64,000 nucleotides of DNA. It comes from Liminaster sp017519885. GTDB taxonomy: Bacteria > Bacteroidota > Bacteroidia > Bacteroidales > UBA3663. The stretch lies in assembly GCA_017519885.1 (NCBI GenBank), contig JAFWRO010000054.1, positions 48,973 through 112,972 of the forward strand. The letters are read 5' to 3'. Shown piece after piece: positions 18,450-27,769 of this stretch (within the stretch, counting starts at the first letter, position 1; each line of letters starts with the position of its first letter). A program made the translations under genes and the position numbers. The notes beneath the pieces were generated by a model, which saw only the letters and a program-made list of their open reading frames with translations, searched no databases and was not told the DNA's origin.

Positions 18450-20291
18450 ATGCGCAACGTCTCTCGATTGATTGATTTTCAGCCCAAGTTCTTCAGTTGT
18501 CTAAAGAATTATGACAAGCAGAAGTTCAGCCAGGATGCTCTTGCCGGTGTTATAACAGGCATTGTGGCACTACCTTTGGCCATCGCTTTCGGTATTGCTT
18601 CGGGCGTTTCTCCCCAGGAGGGAATCATCACTGCCATCGTGGCAGGATTCATCATTTCTCTGCTTGGAGGCAGTAAGGTGCAGATTGGAGGTCCAACCGG
18701 CGCCTTTATCGTTATTATCTACGGCATTGTCACCAATCCGGAGTTTGGCATCCTAGGTCTTACCATTGCCACGATTCTGGCGGGTGTCCTGCTTATATTG
18801 ATGGGTGTTTTCAAGTTAGGTACGGTCATCAAGTTCATTCCTTATCCCATCATCATCGGATTCACAGCGGGCATTGCTCTGACTATCTTTACGACACAGA
18901 TGGGTGATGTCTTCGGCCTCAAGGAAACTGTCATTGACCCTGCTACAGGCGAGGTTGTAGTCGATCCCGATACCGGCCTAGCCGTGATGGCTCCACTCAA
19001 GACACCAGGTGACTTCATCGGCAAGTGGATCTGCTATTTCGAGCACTTCCAGACTTTCAATCTTTGGAACTTCTTCATCGCCATCCTTTCCATTCTGATC
19101 ATCATTTTCTTCCCCAACTATGTCAAGAATGTTAAGGGACTGAATAAGATTCCAGGTTCCCTTTATGCCATCATCTTCATGACGCTTCTCGTTCTGGCTA
19201 TGAAGAATTTCTTGGGCATCGAGGGTATCGACACCATTGGCGACCGCTATCAGATTGAGTCGAAACTGCCTCAACTTGCCGTTCCGACCATTAGTTACGA
19301 GATGATTCACGACTTGATGCCTATTGCATTTACCATTGCTATCCTGGGTGCTATCGAGTCGCTGCTTTCTGCTGCTGTTGCCGACGGTGTGATTGGTGAT
19401 CGTCATAACTCCAACACCGAACTTATCGGCCAGGGTGTTGCCAACATCCTATGCCCGATGTTCGGCGGAATCCCAGCAACCGGTGCCATTGCACGCACAA
19501 TGACCAATATCAACAATGGTGGACGTACACCCGTTGCAGGCATCGTCCATGCTATTGTTCTACTGCTCATTCTGCTTGTGCTGATGCCTCTTGCCAATTA
19601 TATTCCGATGGCATGTCTGGCTGGTGTTCTGGTTATTGTGGCGTACAATATGTCGGGTTGGCGTACTTGCCGTGCTTTGTTCAAGAGCCAGAAGTCCGAC
19701 ATTGCCGTGCTCGTGATCACGTTCCTGCTCACTGTCATCTTCGACCTGACCATTGCCATTGAGTTCGGTCTGATTCTTGCAGCATTGTTGCTCTTCCGTC
19801 GTGTGGCTGCCACCAGTCATGTCTCCTTGCTGCATGGTGAAGTACACATTGAGGACGATACCGACCTTGCTACGGGTAATCTCGAAGTCGATCACCTGCA
19901 GATTCCCGACAAGGTACAGGTTTATGAGATTGATGGTCCATTCTTCTTCGGCATTGCCAACAAGTTCGACGAACTTTCTGCCACTTCGATGTTCAAGAAT
20001 CATTCTTATCCAGATGTGCGTATCATTCGTATGCGCAAGGTTCCGTTCATCGATGCAACTGGACTCCATAACCTTGAACTCTTTGTGCAAAAGAGCCATA
20101 AGGATAACATCCATGTCATCTTGTCGGGTGTTCGTCCCGAGGTGATGCGTGTAATCAAGAATACGTCGTTCTATGAGGAAGTGGGTGAGGAGAATATCTT
20201 CGACAACATCCTCTCTGCCTTAGCACGTGCTCGCGAAATCATCAACGATCCGCATACCCACCATCGCAAACATCAGAACAAGGCTCAATGA
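18450..20291 (+). CDS. SulP-family inorganic anion transporter with STAS domain
   Basis: 613 residues. Residues about 25-440 carry 10-14 membrane helices with SulP features: DALAGVITGIVALPLAIAFG at the start and GGIPATGAIARTMTNINNGG in the substrate region. Residues about 485-600 form a cytoplasmic STAS domain (FFFGIANKFDEL, IDATGLHNLE). Family members carry sulfate, bicarbonate or C4-dicarboxylates; the substrate cannot be told from sequence here. The stop overlaps the next start (ATGA at 20288-20291). Confidence 0.94.
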   Translation: MRNVSRLIDFQPKFFSCLKNYDKQKFSQDALAGVITGIVALPLAIAFGIASGVSPQEGIITAIVAGFIISLLGGSKVQIGGPTGAFIVIIYGIVTNPEFGILGLTIATILAGVLLILMGVFKLGTVIKFIPYPIIIGFTAGIALTIFTTQMGDVFGLKETVIDPATGEVVVDPDTGLAVMAPLKTPGDFIGKWICYFEHFQTFNLWNFFIAILSILIIIFFPNYVKNVKGLNKIPGSLYAIIFMTLLVLAMKNFLGIEGIDTIGDRYQIESKLPQLAVPTISYEMIHDLMPIAFTIAILGAIESLLSAAVADGVIGDRHNSNTELIGQGVANILCPMFGGIPATGAIARTMTNINNGGRTPVAGIVHAIVLLLILLVLMPLANYIPMACLAGVLVIVAYNMSGWRTCRALFKSQKSDIAVLVITFLLTVIFDLTIAIEFGLILAALLLFRRVAATSHVSLLHGEVHIEDDTDLATGNLEVDHLQIPDKVQVYEIDGPFFFGIANKFDELSATSMFKNHSYPDVRIIRMRKVPFIDATGLHNLELFVQKSHKDNIHVILSGVRPEVMRVIKNTSFYEEVGEENIFDNILSALARAREIINDPHTHHRKHQNKAQ

Positions 20292-21448
20292 TAGTCATCG
20301 AGGAAATCAAGGGCAGAAGGGCGCTCAACCGATTCGTACAGTTTCAACTGGAATTGTATCGTGGCGTTGATGCTTTTGTTCCTCCGATGATTGAGTCCGA
20401 AATCGATTGTTTGGACCCCTCTAAGAATCCTGCCTTCGACTTTTGCGAGGCAGTTTTCTTCTTGGCTTCTCGTGATGGAAAGTTGGTGGGACGTGCTGCC
20501 GGCATCATCAATCGCCACTCCAATGAACGGGTAGGGAAGGAGCAATGCCGCTTCTGCTATCTTGACTTTATCGACGACGAAACCGTGAGTCGGGCTTTAC
20601 TCGATAAGGTTTCGGAATGGGGCAGGAGCAAGGGAATGAAGGAAATCGTCGGACCATTGGGCTTGACCGATTTGGATTACGAGGGTTGCCTTGTCAAAGG
20701 TTTTGACCAACTGTGTACGTCAGCCGAACTCTATAACTACGACTACTATCCCAAGCATTTCGAAGCATATGGGATGAGGCCGGAAGCATATTGGAACGAG
20801 TATCGAATGACGATGGTGGATGAAGTTCCGGAAAAGCATCGTCGTGTGGCGGAAATATCCGCTCGTCGTTATGGTTTACGTGCCTTGAAGTTCACCGACT
20901 CTAAGACGCTCGTCGAGCAGTATGGACATCGTATCTTCGAACTTTACAATCAGGCATATTCCGAGATTTATGGTTTCACTCCTTTGACTGATCGGCAGAT
21001 AGATTATTACATTAATCTCTACCTTCCTCAGGTTAGGCTCGACTTGATACGACTCATTGTCGATAAGGAAGACAATCTTCTGGCCTTTGGCATTGCTTGT
21101 CCATCTTTAAGTCGTGCCCAACAGAAAGCCCGAGGGAAGATGTGGCCGATAGGCTGGTTCTATCTTGCTCGTGCGATGTATCTAAATCCCGACAGTTTCT
21201 GGGGAAGATTACTCCATGGTGGCACCGACACATGCGACCTCTTGCTCATCGCTGTTCGACCCGATATGCAGGGCAAGGGGGTCAATGCCCTGCTCTTCAC
21301 GGAACTCATTCCTCAATTCAAGGCCAATGGGTATAAATATGTAGAGTCGAACAACGAACTCGAGACAAACCATAAGGTCTCGAACTTGTGGGGCGATTTT
21401 GAAAAACGACTACACAAGCGTCGCTGCACATTCATCAAGGATCTGTGA
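20288..21448 (+). CDS. YghO-like GNAT-fold protein
   Basis: 386 residues, soluble. It resembles the YghO/GNAT-superfamily group: an early YRGVDAFVPPMIESEIDCLDP segment, a central IVGPLGLTDLDYEG, and a C-terminal acetyl-CoA-like motif (AVRPDMQGKGVNALLFTEL) with a final VESNNELETN. The family often sits beside acyl carrier or lipid genes, and an acyl-transfer role would fit the MMPL, ACP and ligase genes that follow. Start and stop are tightly coupled to both neighbours. The function is unproven. Confidence 0.72.
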   Translation: MIVIEEIKGRRALNRFVQFQLELYRGVDAFVPPMIESEIDCLDPSKNPAFDFCEAVFFLASRDGKLVGRAAGIINRHSNERVGKEQCRFCYLDFIDDETVSRALLDKVSEWGRSKGMKEIVGPLGLTDLDYEGCLVKGFDQLCTSAELYNYDYYPKHFEAYGMRPEAYWNEYRMTMVDEVPEKHRRVAEISARRYGLRALKFTDSKTLVEQYGHRIFELYNQAYSEIYGFTPLTDRQIDYYINLYLPQVRLDLIRLIVDKEDNLLAFGIACPSLSRAQQKARGKMWPIGWFYLARAMYLNPDSFWGRLLHGGTDTCDLLLIAVRPDMQGKGVNALLFTELIPQFKANGYKYVESNNELETNHKVSNLWGDFEKRLHKRRCTFIKDL

Positions 21449-21449
21449 G

Positions 21450-23930
21450 ATGAACATCCGATTCTTTGAGAAAACATATCAATATTTCGCCTCCCATCGT
21501 GGAAGGTTGTGGCTGCTGCTCTCTGTTGTGGTAGCCACACTTGTTATGCTTGTTTCTCGATTGGAATTCAAGGAGCAGATTACTGACTTCCTGCCTGTCG
21601 ATGACGAGTACAAGCAGGCGATGTCGATCTATCAAGAGGTAGCGGCTGGCGATAAGATTGTCTTGCAGTTCATCGATGAGAAGGCACTCTCGTCGAAGGC
21701 AGATCCTCACAAGTTGATAGCAGCGGTAGAGCATTTCGGAGACTTGCTTTCAGAGCGAGACACTGCCCGATGGGTCATTGATTCCTGGCAGCCTCAGGTC
21801 GATGTGGAGCGCATCCTCGATGTTTTCGAATTTGTCTATGCTCATTTGCCATACTATCTGGAGGAGCGTGACTATCAGACATTGGACTCGCTGATGGCAA
21901 TCCGAACCGACGCAGATTCAACCTATGTTGAGAAACGTCTTCATTGGATACGGCAACTTATGGCTTCTTCGTCGGGAACCTTCCTACAACCGATGCTGCA
22001 ACACGATCCATTGGGGCTTGGTAATCGGGTCGCTGCTTCGCTTCGAGATTTCCAGCCAGAGATGGATCTGGTGAATATCGATGGCTATCTCTTTACTCCT
22101 GACACGACGTGTTGTCTGGTCAATGTCACTTCGCCTTTCGGCAGCAGTGAGAGTGCGGGCAATGCAGGTCTGATCGAGATGCTTGACAAGATAGGGGAAG
22201 AGATACTAGTTGCAGAAGGCGTGACTGTTCGATCTACGGGGTCTCCGGTCATCGCAGTTGGCAATAGCACGCAGATTCGAAAAGACACACTGTTTTCTGC
22301 TGTTTTGGCAATTCTGCTGATACTGGCGCTCCTGCTATATGCTTTCCGCAGTTTCAATCAATTGCTTTATATTCTGGTAACCATCGCTTTCGGTTTCCTT
22401 TTCGGTTTGGGGCTTATGCGTCTGGTTCATGCCGAGATATCACTGATTGTGGTGGGTATGACTTCTATCCTCATCGGCATTGCTGTTAATTATCCCTTGC
22501 ATTTCCTTTGTCACAAGCATGAGGGAGGCGATTGGCGCGAACTCGTTTCACCGCTTTTGATTGGTAATATCACGACGGTGGGTGCGTTCTTGGTTCTAAT
22601 CCCACTAAAAGCCACAGCAACGCGCGACTTGGGAATCTTTGCTGCCTTGATGCTTGTCGGTACCATCTTGTTTACTCTTCTTATCCTTCCACATATGGTA
22701 GGAAACGTAGAAGCACGATGTCCTTATGGTGCAAACTATGAAGAAAAAACGACAAATGGTAGTCACAAGTCTACACGGCGATTCATTTTGGGAGGTATAC
22801 TTCTCGTCTTGACACTCGTTTTTGGATGGTTCAGCCTCGACACTAGTTTCGATACCGATTTGAATCACATCAACTATATGTCCGAGGAGCAACGTGCCGA
22901 CTTTGCTCGTCTCACTGAGATGCAGGGACAGAAGGAAGATTGTGCAAACGTTTTCTTACCGACAGGTAGTTTGGCTGAACTGGAAGGTAAGACTCCTTTG
23001 CTTGAAAACCTTGTGGAAACGGGAAAGATTACATCCTTGAAGAACCCGGCTGTTTTGCTCCCAAGTACGCAGGTTCAGCAAGAACGTTTGGTTCTTTGGA
23101 ACAATTATTGGCAAAGGCTCGAAAAAGAAGGACGATTCAGTTATTCGTCATTTCAGAAGAAGGCCGTTGCAGCTGGATTTACTGACGAAGCTTTTGCACC
23201 CTTTGCAAGTCTTTTGGCCAAGACAACTGCTGACACCTGTCAAATCGGTGATTTCACTCCTCTTACAAACAATATCCTTACAGGTCTTGTCCAGACAGAG
23301 TCGGGAAAGTTCGTGGCTCAACTTTCAGTTCATTTGGAGCATGTGGAAGAGGTGGAGCGAATGACTGGAGGCTTTGATCTGCCAGGTCTCAATCGACGTG
23401 TCCTGAATACTTTGACTTCTGACTTCAACTACATTGGAATCGCCTGTTCACTCATCGTCTTCCTTTTCTTGTGGATCAGTTTCGGCCGTATTGAACTGGC
23501 AGTCCTGGCGTTTCTACCGATGCTTTTAGGATGGGTATGGATTTTGGGCATTATGCAGTTGCTGGACATTCGGTTTAATATTGTCAACATCATTCTCGCC
23601 ACGTTCATCTTCGGTCAAGGTGACGATTATACGATATTCGTGGTGGAAGGATTAATTAGCGATTATCGACAGTCTGTCAGGACGGGACGAACTGTTCATC
23701 GAACTTTAATGAGTTATCGTCGCAGTATTCTGTTGTCGGCACTTATCATGTTCATTGGTATTGGCACATTGATCGTGACCAAACATCCAGCCTTGCATTC
23801 TTTGGCCGAGGTGACTATCATCGGTATGGGTGTAGTGGTACTTATGGCATGGATTGTGCCTCCGCTTTTATTCGATTGGCTTGTCAGCCATGACAAATCT
23901 TTACGTGATTATATTATAAAAGGTATATAA
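21450..23930 (+). CDS. MMPL/RND-family lipid exporter-like protein
   Basis: 826 residues from the ATG at 21450, 1 bp after the previous stop; an in-frame ATG 51 bp upstream lies inside the previous gene and is rejected. It has the two-fold RND layout: a first helix near residues 20-40, a large periplasmic domain, a bundle of helices around 285-415, a second anchor helix near 450, another periplasmic domain, and a last bundle around 660-815. FGQGDDYTIFVVEG in the second bundle is the usual charged MMPL/HpnN-type segment. Members export hydrophobic lipids or acyl products. Here it sits between an acyltransferase-like protein and an ACP plus ligase, which suggests it exports their product. Confidence 0.88.
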   Translation: MNIRFFEKTYQYFASHRGRLWLLLSVVVATLVMLVSRLEFKEQITDFLPVDDEYKQAMSIYQEVAAGDKIVLQFIDEKALSSKADPHKLIAAVEHFGDLLSERDTARWVIDSWQPQVDVERILDVFEFVYAHLPYYLEERDYQTLDSLMAIRTDADSTYVEKRLHWIRQLMASSSGTFLQPMLQHDPLGLGNRVAASLRDFQPEMDLVNIDGYLFTPDTTCCLVNVTSPFGSSESAGNAGLIEMLDKIGEEILVAEGVTVRSTGSPVIAVGNSTQIRKDTLFSAVLAILLILALLLYAFRSFNQLLYILVTIAFGFLFGLGLMRLVHAEISLIVVGMTSILIGIAVNYPLHFLCHKHEGGDWRELVSPLLIGNITTVGAFLVLIPLKATATRDLGIFAALMLVGTILFTLLILPHMVGNVEARCPYGANYEEKTTNGSHKSTRRFILGGILLVLTLVFGWFSLDTSFDTDLNHINYMSEEQRADFARLTEMQGQKEDCANVFLPTGSLAELEGKTPLLENLVETGKITSLKNPAVLLPSTQVQQERLVLWNNYWQRLEKEGRFSYSSFQKKAVAAGFTDEAFAPFASLLAKTTADTCQIGDFTPLTNNILTGLVQTESGKFVAQLSVHLEHVEEVERMTGGFDLPGLNRRVLNTLTSDFNYIGIACSLIVFLFLWISFGRIELAVLAFLPMLLGWVWILGIMQLLDIRFNIVNIILATFIFGQGDDYTIFVVEGLISDYRQSVRTGRTVHRTLMSYRRSILLSALIMFIGIGTLIVTKHPALHSLAEVTIIGMGVVVLMAWIVPPLLFDWLVSHDKSLRDYIIKGI

Positions 23931-23931
23931 A

Positions 23932-24159
23932 ATGAAAGAAAAAATTCGTATTTTGCTCGAAGACCAGCTTCCATTGGTGGACCTTGATAGCGAAACACTC
24001 TATCAGGAACTTGATTCACTGGGAGTGACTACGATTCTGATGACTTTGTCCGACGAATTCGGCATTCTCTTGGACAGTCGAGATGCTACGCCAAAGAATC
24101 TGCGTAGCCTTGATTCGCTGGTGGCTTTGGTCGAACGCAAACTTGCCGAGAAGCAGTGA
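23932..24159 (+). CDS. Acyl carrier protein
   Basis: 75 residues. Four-helix ACP pattern with the phosphopantetheine serine in LYQELDSLGVTT (Ser about 28). The usual DSL(D/A/E) is DSLG, as in many specialised carrier proteins. It starts 1 bp after the MMPL gene, and its stop overlaps the next start by 4 bp. The adjacent ligase probably loads or consumes its acyl group. Confidence 0.88.
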   Translation: MKEKIRILLEDQLPLVDLDSETLYQELDSLGVTTILMTLSDEFGILLDSRDATPKNLRSLDSLVALVERKLAEKQ

Positions 24160-25418
24160 GATGGATTGATTATGTTGCAAAGGTCGTGGAGCGTTATCCC
24201 GACACTCTTGCTGTGATTTGTCATGGCGAGCAGTTGACTTATGCCCAGTTGTGGGAAGCAGTAGGGCAGGAGGCGCTCCGACTTCGCGACATTGAACATA
24301 TTCAGGAAGGACAATATTATGTCCAGACCTGTACGCAGGACATTGCATATGTAGTGCGTTTCCTAGCCCTTCATTTGATAGGAGCACGATGCGACATCCT
24401 TTATACGACAGGTTCAACAGGTAAGCCCAAGGCTGTGCTGCTGAGCGATGAAGGAATGATAGCCAATGGCGAGAATCTTATCGATGCGATGGGTTTTCAT
24501 CACGGGTTGACTTTTGTGATATGCGGCCCCTTGGACCATTTCGGACCTTGGAGCAAGATGCTTCCCGTATTTATGACAGGTGGCACGCTACATATTCTTG
24601 ACGGATTGAAGGATTTGGATGCATTGTTCGATGCACTTCGACCAAGCACATTTGCTAATGTCAGGGCTAAATCAGCAACTTTCCTTGTGCCCAGTGCTAT
24701 TCGTATGCTGCTGCAATTCAGTCGTGAACGCTTGACAAAACTTGCAGACAGCATTGAATTCATCGAAACGGGTGCAGCTCCAATGGCTACTTCCGATATG
24801 CAGCAGTTGCGTGAGGTCTTACCGAATACGAGGCTATATAATACCTATGCAAGTACCGAAACGGGCATTGTCTGTACTTATCCTTACCATCTGACGCAAT
24901 CTATATTACAAGGTTGTGTCGGACCGACAATGAAACATTCCGAGGTTTCGATTGGCCCCGATGGAGAAATCTGCGTGGGTGGGCCTATATTGATGGCTGG
25001 ATATCTGAATGAAGATGCAGAGGGGAACATGCAACTTGAACCTGTTGGCAAAAGTTTCCAAACCTCCGATCTGGGTTATTTGGATGCGGAAGGAAGATTG
25101 TTCCTTACGGGACGTTCCAGCGAATTCATCAACATTGGAGGCTTGAAACTGAGTCCCGTTGAGGTGGAAGACGCAGCCATGGGCTTTGCTGGGATTATTG
25201 ACTGTCTTTGCATCCCTGTTTCCCATTCTGTGATGGGACAGGTTCCGAAGCTATTGATTGTGCTTCAGGAAGGCGTAACACTCAACAAAAAGGAAATAGC
25301 CCGGTATTTAAAAGAAAAATTGACCGAAACCTGGAAGGTCCCGATCAACTATGAGGTGGTAGAAGAGATTCGTAAGATGCCGAATGGCAAGAAGAATCGC
25401 AAGAGTTACATCATGTGA
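24156..25418 (+). CDS. AMP-binding acyl/aryl-activating ligase (ANL superfamily)
   Basis: 420 residues, shorter than the usual 500 or more because the N-terminal part before the P-loop is compressed. Motifs: YTTGSTGKPKA (P-loop), YNTYASTETG (A5), TSDLGYLDAEGRLFLTGRSS (A7/A8 hinge) and KMPNGKKNRKS (A10 catalytic lysine). It forms an acyl-adenylate and then a thioester, here probably on the adjacent ACP. The 3' end overlaps ruvA by 13 bp in convergent orientation. The substrate is unknown. Confidence 0.9.
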   Translation: MRWIDYVAKVVERYPDTLAVICHGEQLTYAQLWEAVGQEALRLRDIEHIQEGQYYVQTCTQDIAYVVRFLALHLIGARCDILYTTGSTGKPKAVLLSDEGMIANGENLIDAMGFHHGLTFVICGPLDHFGPWSKMLPVFMTGGTLHILDGLKDLDALFDALRPSTFANVRAKSATFLVPSAIRMLLQFSRERLTKLADSIEFIETGAAPMATSDMQQLREVLPNTRLYNTYASTETGIVCTYPYHLTQSILQGCVGPTMKHSEVSIGPDGEICVGGPILMAGYLNEDAEGNMQLEPVGKSFQTSDLGYLDAEGRLFLTGRSSEFINIGGLKLSPVEVEDAAMGFAGIIDCLCIPVSHSVMGQVPKLLIVLQEGVTLNKKEIARYLKEKLTETWKVPINYEVVEEIRKMPNGKKNRKSYIM

Positions 25419-25999
25419 AGTCCAGCCTTGATGAGGGCCTGTACTGACATTGTAGGATCCTTGGCAAGCAGCTTGCTGATAGCCTTCTGCGCATTGGCCT
25501 GCTGATACCCCAAAGCCATGAGTGCCTGGATCGCCTCGTCGCCATTCTCGTTGCTGGCAATGAGCACGCTTGAGTCCTTCGTAGCTGCACTGATACCCAA
25601 TTTACCCATCTTGTCGCGAAGGTCAACGATAATGCGTTGGGCTGTCTTTGTACCAATACCCTTGACATTCTTGAGTTGCCGGTCATTGCCGCTGCTCACT
25701 ACGGCGACGAGTTCGTCGGGCGACAAGCTCGAGAGGATACAACGTGCTGTATTGGGACCTACGCCGCTCACGGTGATGAGCAGTTCGTAGAGTTCTCGTT
25801 CCTGTTTCGACGAGAAGCCATAGAGTAGGTGCGCATCTTCGCGTATCGACTCACTGACATAAATCTTCTGCACCTGACCTTTCTTCAGGTGATCGTAAGT
25901 ATAGACGGAGATGGCACAGGCATAGCCCACGCCATGGCATTCGATGACGGCCATGGTCGGATCAAGTTCGGTGATTTCTCCCTTAAGATATTCAATCAT
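25406..25999 (-). CDS. ruvA: Holliday junction branch migration complex subunit RuvA
   Basis: 197 residues, full length. The N-terminal OB fold begins MIEYLKGEITELDPT. Two helix-hairpin-helix motifs follow (LLITVSGVGPNTARCIL and LKNVKGIGTKTAQRII), then a flexible linker and the C-terminal RuvB-binding three-helix domain (ALMALGYQQANAQKAI). It has its own promoter (26039-26070) and meets the ligase gene tail to tail. Confidence 0.97.
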   Translation of the reverse strand: MIEYLKGEITELDPTMAVIECHGVGYACAISVYTYDHLKKGQVQKIYVSESIREDAHLLYGFSSKQERELYELLITVSGVGPNTARCILSSLSPDELVAVVSSGNDRQLKNVKGIGTKTAQRIIVDLRDKMGKLGISAATKDSSVLIASNENGDEAIQALMALGYQQANAQKAISKLLAKDPTMSVQALIKAGLHMM

Positions 26000-26038
26000 T
26001 TGTTGCTGATATTTCTTAAAAAACCATTAATTTAGGTG

Positions 26039-26070
26039 CAAAGATAGCATTTATTTCTTTAAAAAACAAC
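26039..26070 (-). promoter_or_regulatory. Promoter for ruvA
   Basis: On the minus strand GTTG (26067-26070), 20 bp, TATCTTTG (26039-26046), about 40 bp before the ruvA start. Confidence 0.65.
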
Positions 26071-26131
26071 TTTTTTTCTCCAAATACTGCAAAAATAGTT
26101 AATTTCTTTTTTTTATGTGCTAATTATTTAA

Positions 26132-26139
26132 TATCTTTG
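26132..26139 (+). promoter_or_regulatory. -7 element for the TolC-HlyD-ABC operon
   Basis: TATCTTTG in a very T-rich context. The -33 box is weak: only T-runs lie 20 bp upstream. The start codon is at 26174. Confidence 0.55.
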
Positions 26140-26173
26140 CACCAAATTTTCGAATATTATCACTTAACTATAT

Positions 26174-27658
26174 ATGAAAAAGTATCTATTTTTAGTTCTT
26201 TTCGCTGCCTTATCCCTGCCCATCTTTGCTCAGATGACATTGACGCTCGATAGTTGTCGAGCCATGGCACTTCGCAACAATAATCAGTTGAATGCCACTC
26301 GTCTTAAGCAAGATGTAGCGAAGGATGTTCGCAAGGCTGCGCGCACCAATTATCTGCCCAAGATTGATGCTGTGGGCGGTTACGAATACTTCAACAAGCA
26401 GATCTCTTTGCTCAGTGATGAGCAGAAGGCTTCCTTCTCAAGTCTTGGTACCAATCTGTCCACGTCATTAGGTTCCAATCTGAGCACCTTGCTTACGGGC
26501 TTGGCACAGAATGGCCTTATTTCACTTACTACGGCGCAGGATTTGGGCACCATCTTCCAGAATCTTGGCCCCGGCTTGGCTCAGATGGGTGATGCCGTTG
26601 GACAAAACATTGTGGATGCTTTCCACACCGACAATCGTAACATGTGGATGGGCTCCGTGATGGCTCGTCAGCCTGTCTATATGGGTGGTGCCATTGTCGC
26701 AGCCAACAAGATGGCTGATATTGCTGAGAAGATTGCTGCAGATGATTTGCGTGGAATGACGCAGAATACGCTTTATGACATTGACAAGACCTATTGGCTT
26801 GTTGTTTCCCTGAAGCAGAAGCAGCGTCTTGCGCTCAGTTATCGTGACCTCGTGTCGAAACTTAACGATGATGTCCACAAGATGATTGACCAGGGTCTAG
26901 CAACTCGTGCCGATGGTCTGAAGGTTGATGTCAAGGTCAACGAGGCTGATATGCAACTTACCCAGGTGGAGGATGGTCTTACTTTGTCAAAGATGTTGCT
27001 CTGTCAACTCTGTGGCATTCCTGCCACCAGTGATATTACTCTTGCCGACGAGGATAATGAAATGTTGAATCTCGTTGACGAGACTGCCGGACTCGAAGGT
27101 CTTTCGCCCGACAATCGTCCCGAACTCAATATGCTGGAACATGCAGTGGAACTTGGCAAACAGAGTACTAACCTTACCCGTGCCGCATTCCTGCCTCATA
27201 TTGCTTTGACAGGCGGTTACCTCGTTTCCAATCCAAATGTGTTCAATGGCTTCGAAAAGAAGTTTGCAGGTGTTTGGAATGTAGGTGTCCTTGTACAGGT
27301 TCCCGTTTGGAACTGGTTTGAAGGCGTCTACAAGGTTCGTGCCAGCAAGACGGCTACCAACATCGCTCGTATGGAACTTGACGATGCCCGTGAAAAGATT
27401 GATTTGCAGGTGGAGCAAAGCCGATTCAAGGTGGATGAAGCCAAGAAGCGTCTGCAGATGGCTACCCGTAATGTTGCCAATGCCGAAGAGAACCTGCGTT
27501 GTGCCAACGTCGGTTTCCGCGAAGGTGTGATGGAGAGTACCGAAGTGATGGCTGCGCAGACAGCCTGGCAGCTCGCCAAGTCGCAGCTCATCGATGCTGA
27601 GATTGATGTCAAACTCGCCCAGGTGAATTTGAAGAAGGCGTTGGGTATCCTGCAGTAA
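26174..27658 (+). CDS. TolC-family outer membrane efflux protein
   Basis: 494 residues with a signal peptide ending LPIFAQ. Two long alpha-helical/coiled-coil repeats typical of TolC/OEP are present (LTLDSCRAMALRNNNQL near the start; RPELNMLEHAVELGKQ and REGVMESTEVMAAQTAWQ in the second half). It forms the outer membrane channel for the HlyD-type adaptor and two permeases that follow. An insertion rich in Ser, Leu and Gly near residues 85-150 may be an extracellular loop. Confidence 0.93.
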   Translation: MKKYLFLVLFAALSLPIFAQMTLTLDSCRAMALRNNNQLNATRLKQDVAKDVRKAARTNYLPKIDAVGGYEYFNKQISLLSDEQKASFSSLGTNLSTSLGSNLSTLLTGLAQNGLISLTTAQDLGTIFQNLGPGLAQMGDAVGQNIVDAFHTDNRNMWMGSVMARQPVYMGGAIVAANKMADIAEKIAADDLRGMTQNTLYDIDKTYWLVVSLKQKQRLALSYRDLVSKLNDDVHKMIDQGLATRADGLKVDVKVNEADMQLTQVEDGLTLSKMLLCQLCGIPATSDITLADEDNEMLNLVDETAGLEGLSPDNRPELNMLEHAVELGKQSTNLTRAAFLPHIALTGGYLVSNPNVFNGFEKKFAGVWNVGVLVQVPVWNWFEGVYKVRASKTATNIARMELDDAREKIDLQVEQSRFKVDEAKKRLQMATRNVANAEENLRCANVGFREGVMESTEVMAAQTAWQLAKSQLIDAEIDVKLAQVNLKKALGILQ

Positions 27659-27660
27659 AG

Positions 27661-27740
27661 GCTTTGAAGGGTTCTGAAGGGTTCTGAAGAGTTCTGAAGG
27701 GTTCTGAAAGGTTCTGATGGATTCTGAAGAGCTTTGAAAT
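27661..27740. repeat. Eight 10-bp direct repeats, GTTCTGAAGG type
   Basis: Eight consecutive 10-bp units (gctttgaagg, gttctgaagg, gttctgaaga and variants) fill the TolC-HlyD gap from just after the TolC stop. The purpose is unclear; slippage-prone spacer is the simplest reading. Confidence 0.85.
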
Positions 27741-27769
27741 ATATTAGAAATGTAATAAAACTTAATAAT

